64,000 nucleotides of DNA from Shimia sp. Alg240-R146 (GCF_947331465.1 NZ_CAMZOK010000001.1:558001-622000); one strand, 5' to 3'; positions 34,415-43,933 are shown, numbered from the stretch's first letter. Translations and numbers: made by a program. Notes: generated by a model not told the origin, from the letters alone.

Positions 34415-35062
34415 ATGGGTCTTCGAATCAACGACACAGTTCCGAATTTCACAGCAGAAACGGATCAGGGCACGATTGCCTTCCATGACTGGATTGGCGA
34501 CAGCTGGGCGATCCTGTTTTCGCACCCCAAAGATTTTACACCGGTTTGCACCACCGAATTTGGCGCCGTGGCGCAGTTGGCTGACGAATGGGCGGCGCGC
34601 AACACCAAGGTGATCGGAGTCTCGGTGGACGGTGTTGAGGAGCACAAAGGCTGGAAGAAGGACATCGAAAGCTTTGCTGGCACAGAGGCAGGTTTCCCGA
34701 TCATCGCAGATGAAGGTCTGGCTGTGTCCAAAGCGTTCGATATGCTGCCCGCCGAAGCATATATGCCGGACGGACGCACCCCGGCAGACAGTGCCACCGT
34801 GCGGGCGGTGTTCATCATCGGGCCTGACAAACAACTAAAGTTGTCGATGACTTATCCGATGAACGTGGGTCGCAATTTTGCCGAAGTGCTGCGCGCGCTG
34901 GACGGATTGCAGACCGCCACCAAGGAAAACGTGGCCACGCCAGCCAACTGGACGCCAGGCGGCGACGTGGTGATCCCTGTGGCCGTCAGCGACGCGGATG
35001 CGACGGCGAAATACGGCAGTTTCAAAACGCATTTCCCATATTTGCGCACCACAAAACTGTAG
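34415..35062 (+). CDS. Peroxiredoxin, Prx6/1-Cys type
   Basis: A thiol peroxidase of 215 residues. The peroxidatic site is FTPVCTTEFG (Cys45); no resolving cysteine is evident, and the long C-terminal domain after about residue 150 (TPANWTPGGDVVIP, then FPYLRTTKL) is typical of the Prx6 subfamily. It reduces hydrogen peroxide and alkyl peroxides. ATG 34415 is preceded by the purine-rich AAAGCGAGCGAGAC. A strong terminator follows. It is divergent from the aldehyde dehydrogenase gene. Confidence 0.92.
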   Translation: MGLRINDTVPNFTAETDQGTIAFHDWIGDSWAILFSHPKDFTPVCTTEFGAVAQLADEWAARNTKVIGVSVDGVEEHKGWKKDIESFAGTEAGFPIIADEGLAVSKAFDMLPAEAYMPDGRTPADSATVRAVFIIGPDKQLKLSMTYPMNVGRNFAEVLRALDGLQTATKENVATPANWTPGGDVVIPVAVSDADATAKYGSFKTHFPYLRTTKL

Positions 35063-35098
35063 ACACGATCAACCTGACTTATTCAGGACGAAACAAGA

Positions 35099-35127
35099 AA
35101 GCGCGCCAAGTGAGGCGCGCTTTTTTT
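35099..35127 (+). terminator. Terminator after peroxiredoxin gene
   Basis: A stem of AAGCGCGCC with GGCGCGCTT around a six-base loop (35108-35113), followed by seven T residues (35121-35127). Confidence 0.88.
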
Positions 35128-35203
35128 GTGCCCTCAACTGGATTGCCGAAGCGGCGATGAGCGTTAATCCGCTGGCAAGGACTCTCTGCCATGTGTCAGT
35201 TTG

Positions 35204-35515
35204 ATGAAACAAGGTTTGGCATATCTCCCAACTGTTTTGGCGCTGGCGCTTTGTGTGCTGCTGGTGCCGATTCTGGCCGTTGCAACCGGCCCCGTCGATG
35301 TGTCGAAGCCGGTTGTTGTTGTGGCGAGACCGGGGGCGGACCTTGTGCAGATCATAGAAATTTCCGGTGGCGCGGTCATCGGGTTGGAAAACGCACCCTT
35401 GGGGGCTTTGGGGTACTCGGATGACCCGAAGTTCGCACAAAACCTGAGAGCAAATGGCGCGTGGGCTGTATGGGATGGCCGCACGATCGCCGAACTCTGT
35501 GGAGTGAAGACATGA
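35204..35515 (+). CDS. Small signal-anchored protein before chemotaxis receptor
   Basis: A 103-residue protein with a hydrophobic N-terminal segment (about 6-28) and a small extracytoplasmic domain containing WAVWDGRTIAELCG. ATG 35204 lies next to an in-frame TTG; neither has a strong Shine-Dalgarno. Its stop overlaps the start of the methyl-accepting protein (ATGA), so the two are probably made together. I do not recognise a family; a regulatory or sensory partner role is inference. Confidence 0.6.
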   Translation: MKQGLAYLPTVLALALCVLLVPILAVATGPVDVSKPVVVVARPGADLVQIIEISGGAVIGLENAPLGALGYSDDPKFAQNLRANGAWAVWDGRTIAELCGVKT

Positions 35516-37080
35516 ACGATATGAATGACCTTGCTAGTATTCGCAAAAAAGGCGTGACCATTCTGTTGGTGGCGAACCTAATACTGGGGATCGTTGCGGT
35601 AGGTGTGGCGGGGCTGCTTGCCAAAAGTGTGATACCTTTTGCGATCCTTTCGGTTGTCTTTTTGGCCCTGGGGTTTTGGGCGAACAGGGGCGGATCAGGT
35701 CTGCATCACCGGATGGCCGCAACTGTGGCCGGTGCTGGGCAGGTGACGTTGATCGTGGCAGCTTTTGCCGGCCATCCTTGGCAGATCGACGCGCATATGA
35801 TCTTTTTTGCGTATATCCCGATCACGGCCGCAATGTTGTGCCCGATTTCGATCTTTACGGCTGCGGTGGTCGCGTTGGTTCACCATCTCGGGCTGACGTT
35901 CCTTATGCCCGCCATGGTGTATCCGTCGCTGGATTTGGTTGAGAATATCATGCGGTCGTTGTTCCACGGCGTCGTGGTGATTGCGGAAACCGGAGCGCTG
36001 TATTTCGGGGTCAAACGCAATGTGATGCGAATGGAAGACCTCAGCAAAGAGCAAGAGCGGCTTTCGGAAGTCATGGCAACATTGTCCGACGAAAAGGCGA
36101 TCATTGAGTCCAAAGAAAAAGCCGCAAACGAAGTGGTAGAGCGGCTGCACGTTGGCCTCTCCAAGGTTGCCAAAGGCAATCTGGTTGCGCGTATCGATGA
36201 GCCATTTGCCACCGAATACGAAGATCTGCGGGTGAGTTTCAATGCAGCCATTGAATCGCTGAGCGGCATCATCAGTTCGGTGACCACCGTGTCTCACCAG
36301 ATCGGAATTGATTCCACAGAACTGGCCGAAGTTTCGGCAAGCGTGGCCACCAGTACGGAAAAACAGGCAGACGCTCTGAGCAGGGTAACCGAGTCGGTGG
36401 AAGTAATCGCAGATGGCATGCAGGTGGCCGTCGGCAAAGCAGAAGAAATGCAGGTCCGCTTTGACAGCACTCGCGGAGTGACGGAGACCGGCACAGACGT
36501 AGTGCGCCGCGCAGTGGAAACGATGGACGAGATCGAGCAATCCTCCAGCCAGATCGACCATGTTGTTGCGTTGATTGAAGACATCGCGTTTCAAACCAAC
36601 CTATTGGCCCTGAACGCCGGGGTCGAAGCCGCCCGCGCGGGCGAAGCTGGTGCTGGTTTCGCCATCGTTGCATCGGAAGTGCGCGGGTTGGCGCATCGGT
36701 CTGCGGAAGCAGCGCAGAACATCAACCAGCTGATTACCCAGAGCAATCAACATGTTGGTGTCGGCGTGTCGCTGGTACGCGAGGTTGGTACGGCGTTGGA
36801 GACGATCTTGGGCGAAGTGAATGAGGTGAATGACTACATCACCGAGATCGCACAAATCTCCGGCCAACAAGCCGATTCGGTTAAAGATATTCGCGGATCT
36901 ATGCAGACGCTGGGCATGGAAACCCAAGGCAATGCAGCGCGGTCCGAGGAGGCCTCGGCATCCACGGCCAGCTTGGATGCGTCGGTAGAGAAATTGGTGG
37001 ATGGGCTGAGCGGATTTGTCGTTGAAAAAGGCGGCGCGCAGCCTGCGAAATCCGGTTTCCGGACAACACGCGCTGCGTGA
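35512..37080 (+). CDS. Methyl-accepting chemotaxis protein with multi-helix membrane domain
   Basis: A 522-residue chemoreceptor. About five or six transmembrane helices fill residues 15-170 in place of the usual periplasmic sensor, so it may sense membrane or intracellular signals. A HAMP-like segment (VERLHVGLSKVAKGNLVARI) follows. The cytoplasmic signalling domain has the conserved tip IEDIAFQTNLLALNAGVEAARAGEAG (part shown by EDIAFQTNLLALNAGVEA). Start ATG 35512 is coupled to the preceding small gene. No che cluster is in the window. Confidence 0.85.
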   Translation: MNDMNDLASIRKKGVTILLVANLILGIVAVGVAGLLAKSVIPFAILSVVFLALGFWANRGGSGLHHRMAATVAGAGQVTLIVAAFAGHPWQIDAHMIFFAYIPITAAMLCPISIFTAAVVALVHHLGLTFLMPAMVYPSLDLVENIMRSLFHGVVVIAETGALYFGVKRNVMRMEDLSKEQERLSEVMATLSDEKAIIESKEKAANEVVERLHVGLSKVAKGNLVARIDEPFATEYEDLRVSFNAAIESLSGIISSVTTVSHQIGIDSTELAEVSASVATSTEKQADALSRVTESVEVIADGMQVAVGKAEEMQVRFDSTRGVTETGTDVVRRAVETMDEIEQSSSQIDHVVALIEDIAFQTNLLALNAGVEAARAGEAGAGFAIVASEVRGLAHRSAEAAQNINQLITQSNQHVGVGVSLVREVGTALETILGEVNEVNDYITEIAQISGQQADSVKDIRGSMQTLGMETQGNAARSEEASASTASLDASVEKLVDGLSGFVVEKGGAQPAKSGFRTTRAA

Positions 37081-37153
37081 CTGTCGCGGTGTCTGCTGCT
37101 GGAACAGGTGATCGTTGAGAGGCGTGATCTTGCGTAGAGAGTATAAAGATTGA

Positions 37154-37186
37154 CGCCGCCGGAGGGAATCTCCGGCGGCGCTTTTT
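37154..37186 (+). terminator. Terminator after chemoreceptor gene
   Basis: An 11-pair G+C-rich stem (37154-37164 with 37170-37180) followed by TTTTT at 37182-37186. Confidence 0.85.
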
Positions 37187-37327
37187 CTGGGTAGAAGAGG
37201 TCGGCGGTCCCGATCTCTTGAGGTGGGCGACCGCATATGAGAGCGGCGGGTTTGAGCCCAAAATGCATTTTTTTTCGCCGCGAAGGTCAGGTTTAAGATA
37301 GCGGATGGGACTATCTGCAGGCGTCGA

Positions 37328-37873
37328 TCAGGCGTAGGCACGATTCCTTTTGAACGCCCAAGAGCAGACACCAAGCACAACCATCAAGACAACAGTCGTC
37401 GTTAATCCCGATTTCACAATGGAAGCGGCACTTGCCCCCAAGACAGTGTTGGCTGATATTTCTGGCCAACTCAGGATCATGAGGCAGATACCAGCGTTCT
37501 CTAGATAGTCAGCGATGGCTGCCGCAACAGCGAACCAAGTTCCAACTTGGACAAGTGTTTGACTTACGTCTCGTGAACCAAGCCATTTGAACAATGATAT
37601 TAGGGTCAGCGCCATCAGCGCGGGATAGATTAGATCAAGTGGAATTTGTCGCGTGAGATAGTACCACCTTCCAGAGGATCCCAAGGCGTCGATCAGCGAA
37701 TTTGCCAGTTCAGCCGAATATCCGCCGGGGCGCATGTCAAAAGGGCGCAAGCCGGACAAAGTCTCGATGTGCGCCAGAGTGCCAAAGATCATCAGTAGAT
37801 AGACTGCGGCGGCAGCGAGACCGAAGAGTGCCGCTTGCCGGCCGTACTGGTTGGTTGATATCGTCATTTTCAT
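37328..37873 (-). CDS. Four-helix integral membrane protein
   Basis: A 181-residue protein with hydrophobic segments at about 15-35, 80-98, 108-130 and 150-172. The phrase WYYLTRQIPLDLIYPALMALTLISLFKWL is between the first and second. It resembles small uncharacterised membrane proteins, but no family or function is recognised. G+C is a little lower than average. It diverges from the Crp-like regulator gene across 80 bases, which may control it. Confidence 0.65.
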   Translation of the reverse strand: MKMTISTNQYGRQAALFGLAAAAVYLLMIFGTLAHIETLSGLRPFDMRPGGYSAELANSLIDALGSSGRWYYLTRQIPLDLIYPALMALTLISLFKWLGSRDVSQTLVQVGTWFAVAAAIADYLENAGICLMILSWPEISANTVLGASAASIVKSGLTTTVVLMVVLGVCSWAFKRNRAYA

Positions 37874-37953
37874 AGGTTGTTCTCCTTACCATTCGCACTG
37901 TCGTACCGAGGGCGAGCAAAGCTGGCATTATCGTTTGATAAGGAATTCTCGAT

Positions 37954-38538
37954 TTGGACCTTTTGACTTATCTGACATGTCCCCCGAACGCTTTGGAAAA
38001 AGTTACCGCGCGAAAGTTCGCGGCAGCATGGAATGTTGAATATGTAGAAAAGGGACGTCGCATTGCGGCGCAAGGCGAACCAGATCCATATGAACACATC
38101 ATTCTTGATGGGCGCGCCACGAGCCAAATCACCGATACCGAAGGCCGGGCCGTTTGCGTTGGCTTCCACGCTGGTCCATGCGTGGTCGCACCAAATGTCG
38201 CGAGAACCAGAAATGGTGCCTCGCTCGTTTCAATAGACGTGAATGCAGATGCACTGGTTGCGCAAATGGACAGCCGCGCTTTGACTGAGCTTATGTTGGC
38301 ATCGGAGCCAATTCGAGAATGGGCAAACGGCATTTTGCAACAAGAGTTGGCCCGCAAAGTTGACCGAGAGTGGTGCCTTGCCGCACTTGGCGGCGCAGAT
38401 CGCCTTGCCTGGTTTCGCAAAAATTTTCCGCGCTACGAAGAGCTATTTGGTCACTATTTTATAGCATCGTTTCTCGGGATCACACCAGTCACACTCAGTC
38501 GGCTTCGCAGTGCGGAGCGAGACACAGCCGTTGATTAA
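37954..38538 (+). CDS. Crp/Fnr-family transcriptional regulator
   Basis: A 194-residue regulator with an N-terminal cyclic-nucleotide-binding-like beta barrel (about 15-110, including RRIAAQGEPDPYEHIILDGRA) and a short C-terminal helix-turn-helix ending FLGITPVTLSRLR. No Fe-S cysteines are visible, so it is not an Fnr-type oxygen sensor. The start is TTG 37954 with AAGGA at 37939-37943; an in-frame stop just upstream rules out a longer protein. It probably regulates the divergent membrane-protein gene. Confidence 0.75.
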   Translation: MDLLTYLTCPPNALEKVTARKFAAAWNVEYVEKGRRIAAQGEPDPYEHIILDGRATSQITDTEGRAVCVGFHAGPCVVAPNVARTRNGASLVSIDVNADALVAQMDSRALTELMLASEPIREWANGILQQELARKVDREWCLAALGGADRLAWFRKNFPRYEELFGHYFIASFLGITPVTLSRLRSAERDTAVD

Positions 38539-38762
38539 AGGTTCGATTGCAGAAACCTCAGCCAATATAGCGACCTTGGTGACAACCGCAGCGAGATGGC
38601 GCAAAGTCTCGCAGAGCAGACAATCAATGTGGCCAGAACAATCAAGAGTTCCCTTATCGCTAGAGCTTTGCCTTGGCAGCGCTCGACCTGCCCTCCAAAC
38701 GGGGCGAACGCCTCGCTGCACGTTCTACGGGTCGGGCGCGGTTGCTTCCTTTGAAGTTTCAA
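38535..38762 (-). pseudogene. Possible decayed cytochrome P450 3' remnant
   Basis: The gap 38539-38790 has no intact gene. On the minus strand one frame reads FAPFGGQVERCQGKALAIRE, close to the P450 haem-binding signature FxxFGxGxRxCxGxxLAxxE but with Gly and Arg of that signature replaced. LLIVLATL follows, as in the P450 L helix, after which similarity is lost. No upstream P450 body is present. This is a short match and could be chance. Confidence 0.3.
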
Positions 38763-38792
38763 CGCCGATTCTTCTGCCCCTTAGAACAACAA

Positions 38793-38820
38793 AAAGCCCC
38801 GGCGTTTCCACCGGGGCTTT
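38793..38820. terminator. Terminator after pnp
   Basis: A ten-pair stem (38793-38802 with 38811-38820) around an eight-base loop. AAAAA to its left gives the T-run on the minus strand. Confidence 0.85.
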
Positions 38821-38842
38821 CTGAAATTGATGTCAGAAGAGA

Positions 38843-40975
38843 TTAGTCTTCTTTTTTCTCAGCAACGACTTCTTCGCCGGTTTCCTGATCAACGACTTTC
38901 ATCGACAGGCGTACCTTGCCGCGGTCGTCAAAGCCCAAGAGTTTGACTTTCACTTCCTGGCCTTCCTTCAGAACGTCCGAAGGGTGGTTCAGGCGGCGGT
39001 TTTCGATCTGGGATACGTGCACCAGACCGTCGCGTTTGCCGAAGAAGTTCACGAAGGCACCGAAGTCGACGATTTTGACAACTTTACCGGTGTAAACTGC
39101 GCCTTCTTCTGGCTCGGCCACGATCGAGTGGATCATGTCGTAGGCTTTTTTGATGGCTTCGCCGTTTGGCGATGCAATCTTGATCACGCCTTCGTCGTTG
39201 ATGTCGACTTTGGCGCCGGACACTTCAACGATTTCACGGATGACCTTACCGCCGGACCCGATGACTTCACGGATTTTGTCGGTTGGGATGTTCATGGTCT
39301 CGATGCGAGGCGCGTGTACTGAGAATTCAGCGGCACCTGTGATCGATTTGTTCATCTCACCAAGGATGTGCATGCGGCCGTCTTTGGCTTGAGCAAGCGC
39401 TTTTTCCATGATTTCAGGTGTGATGCCTGCGACTTTGATGTCCATCTGCAGCGATGTGATACCGTTTTCGGTACCAGCCACTTTGAAGTCCATATCGCCG
39501 AGGTGGTCTTCGTCACCCAAGATGTCGGACAGGATCGCGTAAGAGCCGTCGTCTTCGAGGATCAGACCCATGGCAACACCGGCAACCGCGTTCTTCAGCG
39601 GAACACCTGCGTCCATCATCGACAGCGAGCCACCACATACGGACGCCATGGAGGACGAGCCGTTGGATTCGGTGATCTCGGAAACGATGCGCACTGTGTA
39701 TGGGAAATCGGTGGCAGCTGGCAGAACGGCCTGAAGGGCGCGCCATGCGAGTTTACCGTGACCGATTTCGCGACGGCCGGGAGGGCCCACGCGACCAGCT
39801 TCACCAACCGAGTAGGGAGGGAAATTGTAGTGCAGCAGGAAGTTGGATTTGAAGTTGCCGTGCAGGGCGTCGATGAATTGCTCATCATCGCCGGTGCCCA
39901 GAGTGGTGACAACCAGACCCTGTGTTTCACCACGGGTGAACAGAGCCGAACCGTGGGTCCGTGGCAGTAGGCCAGTTTGGCATACGATGTCACGGATCTC
40001 GTCCGTCTTGCGACCGTCGATACGTGTGCCGGTTTTGACAACGTCACCGCGCAGGATGCCGCCTTCGAGTTTCTTGAGAGCCGAACCGAGGTTGGCGTCT
40101 GCAAGTTGCTCTTCAGTCAAGGCTGCTTTGATCGCGTCACGCGCAGCGGCAACAGCGGCGGTGCGCTCCTGCTTGTCGGTGATCGCGAAGGCTGCGCGCA
40201 TCTGGTCTTCACCAGCGGCTTTCACGGCCTCATAGAGATCGCTGTAGTCAGGCGCTTGGAAGTCAAACGGCTCTTTGGCGGCATCTTCGGCCAGATCAAT
40301 GATCAGGTCGATGACAGGCTGAATTGCATCGTGAGCAAATTTCACCGCACCGAGCATTTCTGCCTCAGAGAGTTCGTATGCTTCGGATTCAACCATCATG
40401 ACGGCGTCTTTGGTGCCGGCCACAACAAGGTCGAGACGCTGCTCTGGCTTGGTGCGCAGGTCCTGCATGTCGTCAACAGTTGGGTTGAGGATGTAGTCGC
40501 CATCTTCAAAGCCAACACGTGCCGCAGCAACTGGGCCCATGAACGGTGCGCCAGAGATGGTCAGAGCCGCGGAAGCTGCGATCATCGCAACCATGTCGGG
40601 GTCGTTGACCAGATCGTGGCTCAGCACGGTGCACATCACCAGAACTTCGTGTTTGAAGCCGGGGACGAACAGGGGGCGAATTGGGCGGTCGATCAAACGA
40701 GCAGTCAGCGTCTCTTTTTCAGTGGGACGTGCTTCGCGTTTGAAGAAGCCACCAGGTACTTTACCGGCGGCATAGTATTTTTCTTGGTAGTGGACGGTCA
40801 GAGGAAAGAAGTCCTGACCGGGTTTTGGTGCCTTTGCAAAGGTCACAGCGGCCATAACGGATGTTTCGCCCAGAGTGGCGATGACACAGCCGTCAGCCTG
40901 ACGGGCAATTTTGCCCGTTTCCAGTGTGAGCGTTTCTTCGCCCCACTGCATGGATTTTGTCGATACGTCGAACAT
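38843..40975 (-). CDS. pnp: Polyribonucleotide nucleotidyltransferase (PNPase)
   Basis: The 3'-5' phosphorolytic exoribonuclease of the RNA degradosome, 710 residues, normal length. Two RNase PH domains (about 1-220 and 310-530) are joined by an alpha-helical linker; a KH domain with VIGSGGKVI (GxxG loop) and an S1 domain ([20 protein letters not shown]) follow. It starts at ATG 40975 with AGGA upstream. It belongs to the rbfA-truB-rpsO-pnp order, but three kilobases of unrelated genes separate it from rpsO. A leader hairpin (40989-41004) could serve in autoregulation. Confidence 0.97.
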   Translation of the reverse strand: MFDVSTKSMQWGEETLTLETGKIARQADGCVIATLGETSVMAAVTFAKAPKPGQDFFPLTVHYQEKYYAAGKVPGGFFKREARPTEKETLTARLIDRPIRPLFVPGFKHEVLVMCTVLSHDLVNDPDMVAMIAASAALTISGAPFMGPVAAARVGFEDGDYILNPTVDDMQDLRTKPEQRLDLVVAGTKDAVMMVESEAYELSEAEMLGAVKFAHDAIQPVIDLIIDLAEDAAKEPFDFQAPDYSDLYEAVKAAGEDQMRAAFAITDKQERTAAVAAARDAIKAALTEEQLADANLGSALKKLEGGILRGDVVKTGTRIDGRKTDEIRDIVCQTGLLPRTHGSALFTRGETQGLVVTTLGTGDDEQFIDALHGNFKSNFLLHYNFPPYSVGEAGRVGPPGRREIGHGKLAWRALQAVLPAATDFPYTVRIVSEITESNGSSSMASVCGGSLSMMDAGVPLKNAVAGVAMGLILEDDGSYAILSDILGDEDHLGDMDFKVAGTENGITSLQMDIKVAGITPEIMEKALAQAKDGRMHILGEMNKSITGAAEFSVHAPRIETMNIPTDKIREVIGSGGKVIREIVEVSGAKVDINDEGVIKIASPNGEAIKKAYDMIHSIVAEPEEGAVYTGKVVKIVDFGAFVNFFGKRDGLVHVSQIENRRLNHPSDVLKEGQEVKVKLLGFDDRGKVRLSMKVVDQETGEEVVAEKKED

Positions 40976-41334
40976 TTACGATTCCTAGCTGGGAGCACTC
41001 CCAGGCGTATCCCGGGTCTCCCGTTTGAAATGGCGGCCCCATTGCCGCCGACCCCTCTATCCTTGATTTGCAGCGCCGGGGTCGGGACGCAACGTCTCAG
41101 ATGGAGCGCGCATACCGGAAAACAAGGCGTTTGGAAACCAAATTTGTTGAGGGGTTGCGGCCAAAGTGGCGGATTTCAGCGGCGGATTCCAGCTAGCGAA
41201 CACATTGTTTCCCAATCAGAGGTAGATTTGGGGCGCAAAAAAGGCGAATGTGTGGCGGTGATCGTGTGGCGGTGGGGGCTGGCTGCGCGGAGATATTGGT
41301 GCGCCAGAAAAGGCGCTATGCTGCGAGTATTATT
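40976..41334. other. Divergent pnp/SGNH gap with pnp leader hairpins
   Basis: No gene is seen in these 359 bases. Near pnp, CTGGGAG (40989-40995) and CTCCCAG (40998-41004) form a perfect inverted repeat, and GGCGGC (41032-41037) pairs with GCCGCC (41044-41049). Both would lie in the pnp mRNA leader. PNPase of enterobacteria regulates its own mRNA through such a leader stem cut by RNase III; the same role here is inference. Confidence 0.5.
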
Positions 41335-42126
41335 ATGAAAGTTCCCGCTGTCCGTATTCCCGGTACGTTGATTCTCGCGCTTTTGATGGGCGCGTTTTTG
41401 TTTATCGCAGGGTGTTCTGAACCTGTAACACGTAACACAATTGAAGACATTCCTGTGGCGACGCCGGCCGCAACGCCGGTTGTTGAACCCGAAGTGAGCC
41501 GCAACGCATCACCGCGTATTCTCGCGATGGGAGACAGTCTAATGGCGTGGCATAATGTGTCGGGCCGGTCGATCGCGCACCATGTCGGCAAATCGCTAGA
41601 AGAGCCGGTGGCAAACCACGCGATAAGCGGTGCCCGCATTATCTACAAATTGCCGGTGTCCGGGGCGATGGGGATGAAAATCGCCAACCAGTATCGCAAA
41701 GGTGACTGGGATTGGGTGGTGTTGAACGGCGGCGGCAATGATTTGTGGATGGGCTGCGGCTGTGGTGCCTGCGAGAACCGCATGAACAAGATGATATCAG
41801 AGGATGGCCGCAAAGGCGCGATCCCGCATCTGGTCGACAGCTTGCGTGGCACGGGTGCCAAGGTCGTCTATGTCGGCTATTTGCGCAGCCCGGGCGCGTG
41901 GTCGCCGATTGAGGGCTGCAAACCTGCAGGCGATCGCCTTGAGGCACGTATTGCCAAGCTGGCACAGATCATGCCGGAAATGCACTTTGTCTCGCTTGAA
42001 GATTTGGTCCCGCACGGGGATCGGAGCTATCACGCGGTCGATATGATCCACCCGTCGCTCAAGGCAAGCCGCGAGATCGGGCAACGTGTGGCGGCAGTGA
42101 TCCAAGAGGTCGAAACCGGAAGCTGA
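41335..42126 (+). CDS. SGNH/GDSL-type hydrolase lipoprotein
   Basis: A 263-residue lipoprotein. The lipobox LFIAGC places the lipidated Cys at 27, and a Pro/Ala/Thr-rich linker follows. The SGNH blocks are visible: AMGDSLMAWHN (nucleophile Ser68), the Gly of ANHAISGARI, LNGGGNDLWMG (Asn of block III) and DMIHPS (catalytic His with Asp). It could be an esterase or acyl hydrolase acting on envelope or exopolysaccharide. A CGCGACE-type cysteine group (MGCGCGACENRM) after block III is unusual. ATG 41335 is used because longer frames give no signal sequence. Confidence 0.82.
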   Translation: MKVPAVRIPGTLILALLMGAFLFIAGCSEPVTRNTIEDIPVATPAATPVVEPEVSRNASPRILAMGDSLMAWHNVSGRSIAHHVGKSLEEPVANHAISGARIIYKLPVSGAMGMKIANQYRKGDWDWVVLNGGGNDLWMGCGCGACENRMNKMISEDGRKGAIPHLVDSLRGTGAKVVYVGYLRSPGAWSPIEGCKPAGDRLEARIAKLAQIMPEMHFVSLEDLVPHGDRSYHAVDMIHPSLKASREIGQRVAAVIQEVETGS

Positions 42127-42155
42127 CGGCAAGCGCTTTGGGGTTTCAATTTTTG

Positions 42156-42185
42156 ACGGCGGCTGCGTGGGCGGGCGCCGTTTTT
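42156..42185 (+). terminator. Probable terminator after SGNH gene
   Basis: ACGGCG (42156-42161) pairs with CGCCGT (42176-42181) around a 14-base loop, followed by TTTTT. Confidence 0.55.
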
Positions 42186-42400
42186 CTGTGTGACCGGTCG
42201 TGGTAATGCCAATTATGCCCGCTGCCCTTCAAATGCTGGCGTTTGCCCGAAAATCGTCGGGAATTATCCCCGATTGTTTGGATTGGCACGCGTTCAAAAG
42301 TTGGTGGCATAAAAGCGCAAGTGCTGGTTTGCAAAGTTCCCATTTCCTTTTCATCGAAGGCAGCCAAGGCGGTTGCCAAAGTCAGAAAAGGTTGGACCCC

Positions 42401-42667
42401 ATGACACACACATTCAAATCCACTGCCATCGCCGCAATCGTCGCCTCTTTGGCACTGACCGCCCCCATGTCTGCTCAGGCAGGTAGCATTGGTAAAAAGG
42501 CCATCAAAGGGGCCGTTGCAGGCGCGGTCATTTCCGAGATCACCGGAGGGGATGCAAAAGACGGCGCGAAGATCGGGGCTGCTGCTGGCGCGTTGAGTGG
42601 CGTGGTTGACAAGAACCGCAACAATGACCGCCGTTCCAACAATAAACACAAAGCCAAAAACCGCTAA
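42401..42667 (+). CDS. Small exported glycine-zipper protein
   Basis: An 88-residue protein with a signal peptide ending MSAQAG (about residue 26), then a glycine/alanine-rich zipper (AIKGAVAGAVISEITGG, GAKIGAAAGALSG) and a basic Asn-rich tail. Glycine-zipper proteins of this kind sit in the periplasm or outer membrane; the function is unknown. ATG 42401 is the start because the signal peptide begins there. Upstream sequence from 42186 shows nothing else that I can support. Confidence 0.7.
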   Translation: MTHTFKSTAIAAIVASLALTAPMSAQAGSIGKKAIKGAVAGAVISEITGGDAKDGAKIGAAAGALSGVVDKNRNNDRRSNNKHKAKNR

Positions 42668-42777
42668 TTTACGAAGAGAATTTGCTCGAAAGGGTATTCC
42701 TTTCCAACCGATGTCGGAGGCCTTCGACATTCTGCTTCAAAGCCGGTGGGCGCTTCGCCTGCCGGCTTTGTTGCATT

Positions 42778-43833
42778 TTAGCTTTGGGGTGTTGTTTTGC
42801 CAGATAGTGGCGTGCCTTCGCTCCGTTTTCGAAAATCTCGCGGTGTGGTGCCGAACCACCGGCGAAAGGCGGCGCTGAAGCTGCTGGCCTCGTTGTATCC
42901 AAGAAGGAACGCGATTTCGGTCAGTGGGAGGTCGCTGTTGAGCAAGTAGTCGCGCGCCAATGCCTTTCGGAGGTCACTTACAAGTTTTGCGAATGTGGTG
43001 CCTTCTTCAGACAGCCTGCGTGCCATGGTGCGAACGCTCATCCCGATTTCACGGGAGATTTTTTCTTGAGTGGCCATCCCTGAGGCAAGGTGTTCTGAGA
43101 CCAGTTGTTCGATCTTGCGCGCAATGCTGTCGGGAGACCGTGGCAGTTGGGCGATTGTGGTTTCACAGATCGCCAAGAGTGTCCGTTGGAGGTTGTCGTC
43201 TGCGGTTGTGAGCGGCACGTCCAAGTCAGTGGACTTGAATGCGATGACATTTTCCCGCTGCCTGAACAGGACATCGCAACCGAAGAACATTTCAAACGAT
43301 TTGGTGTTTGAGTTCCGCGCATGGGCGAAGTGCACATAACGAGGGGACAGTTGACGGTTGGCGAAGTCGCGCAAGGCGAACAAGGTGCCGACGGCGCCGA
43401 ACTCTGCATATTGGCTGGTTGGGTTCGATGTGGACACGTCATAGCGCCAGCGCAGAAAGGATGTCTCAGGGCCTTCTTCCAAGGTTGATTTGCTGGCGTC
43501 TCCGAGCACTCGTTGAAAGCGGGTGATGTTTCTTAGGTATCCGCCAATGGTGGGGGCAGAAACGCCGACATATGCCAAAAGCCCGGCCTTTTTGACGATG
43601 TCAGGTGACTGGGCAAGGTCAAATCCAAACAGGTCGTTTTGGGTCAGGGTGCAGGCTCTGCGAAACAGAGTCAGTGTCTTGTCAAACGACCAACGCGTGT
43701 CGGGATCATTGAACTGGCTCGGACTGACACCCAACCCTTTCAGAGCGTCACGTTCTGAAACGCCTTCCTGAACAAGCTTTTGCAGCAGGACCTGTGCCCA
43801 AACCACATTGTGTGTTGGCGTATCAGATTTCAT
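42778..43833 (-). CDS. AraC-family transcriptional regulator
   Basis: A 351-residue regulator with an N-terminal ligand-binding domain of the arabinose-binding-like type (PF12625 type, about residues 20-205) and a C-terminal double helix-turn-helix (about 240-335), with SVRTMARRLSEEGTTFAKL and PLTEIAFLLGYNEASSFSAAFRRWFG. Such OruR/ArgR-like regulators sense small metabolites. It lies between pnp and rpsO, and no obvious target is adjacent except the divergent or distant small genes. The C-terminal tail after TTPRDFRK is short and variable. Confidence 0.85.
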   Translation of the reverse strand: MKSDTPTHNVVWAQVLLQKLVQEGVSERDALKGLGVSPSQFNDPDTRWSFDKTLTLFRRACTLTQNDLFGFDLAQSPDIVKKAGLLAYVGVSAPTIGGYLRNITRFQRVLGDASKSTLEEGPETSFLRWRYDVSTSNPTSQYAEFGAVGTLFALRDFANRQLSPRYVHFAHARNSNTKSFEMFFGCDVLFRQRENVIAFKSTDLDVPLTTADDNLQRTLLAICETTIAQLPRSPDSIARKIEQLVSEHLASGMATQEKISREIGMSVRTMARRLSEEGTTFAKLVSDLRKALARDYLLNSDLPLTEIAFLLGYNEASSFSAAFRRWFGTTPRDFRKRSEGTPLSGKTTPQS

Positions 43834-43933
43834 GTCGCCTCGAAGGACTGCGTTTCGATTGTCTTTGAGTATGGACGACTGCGCCGTTGATTTCTATGCC
43901 TGTGACAGGGGCGTCGGAATTGGGCAGTGCAAC

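Noticed and set aside
35172-35190. Sigma-54-like promoter (TGGC then TGCC) before the small membrane gene
   Set aside because: The distance between the GG and GC elements is one base too long, and the rest of the consensus is absent.
39977-41338. Plus-strand open frame of 453 codons opposite pnp
   Set aside because: Shadow of pnp; no domain is recognisable.
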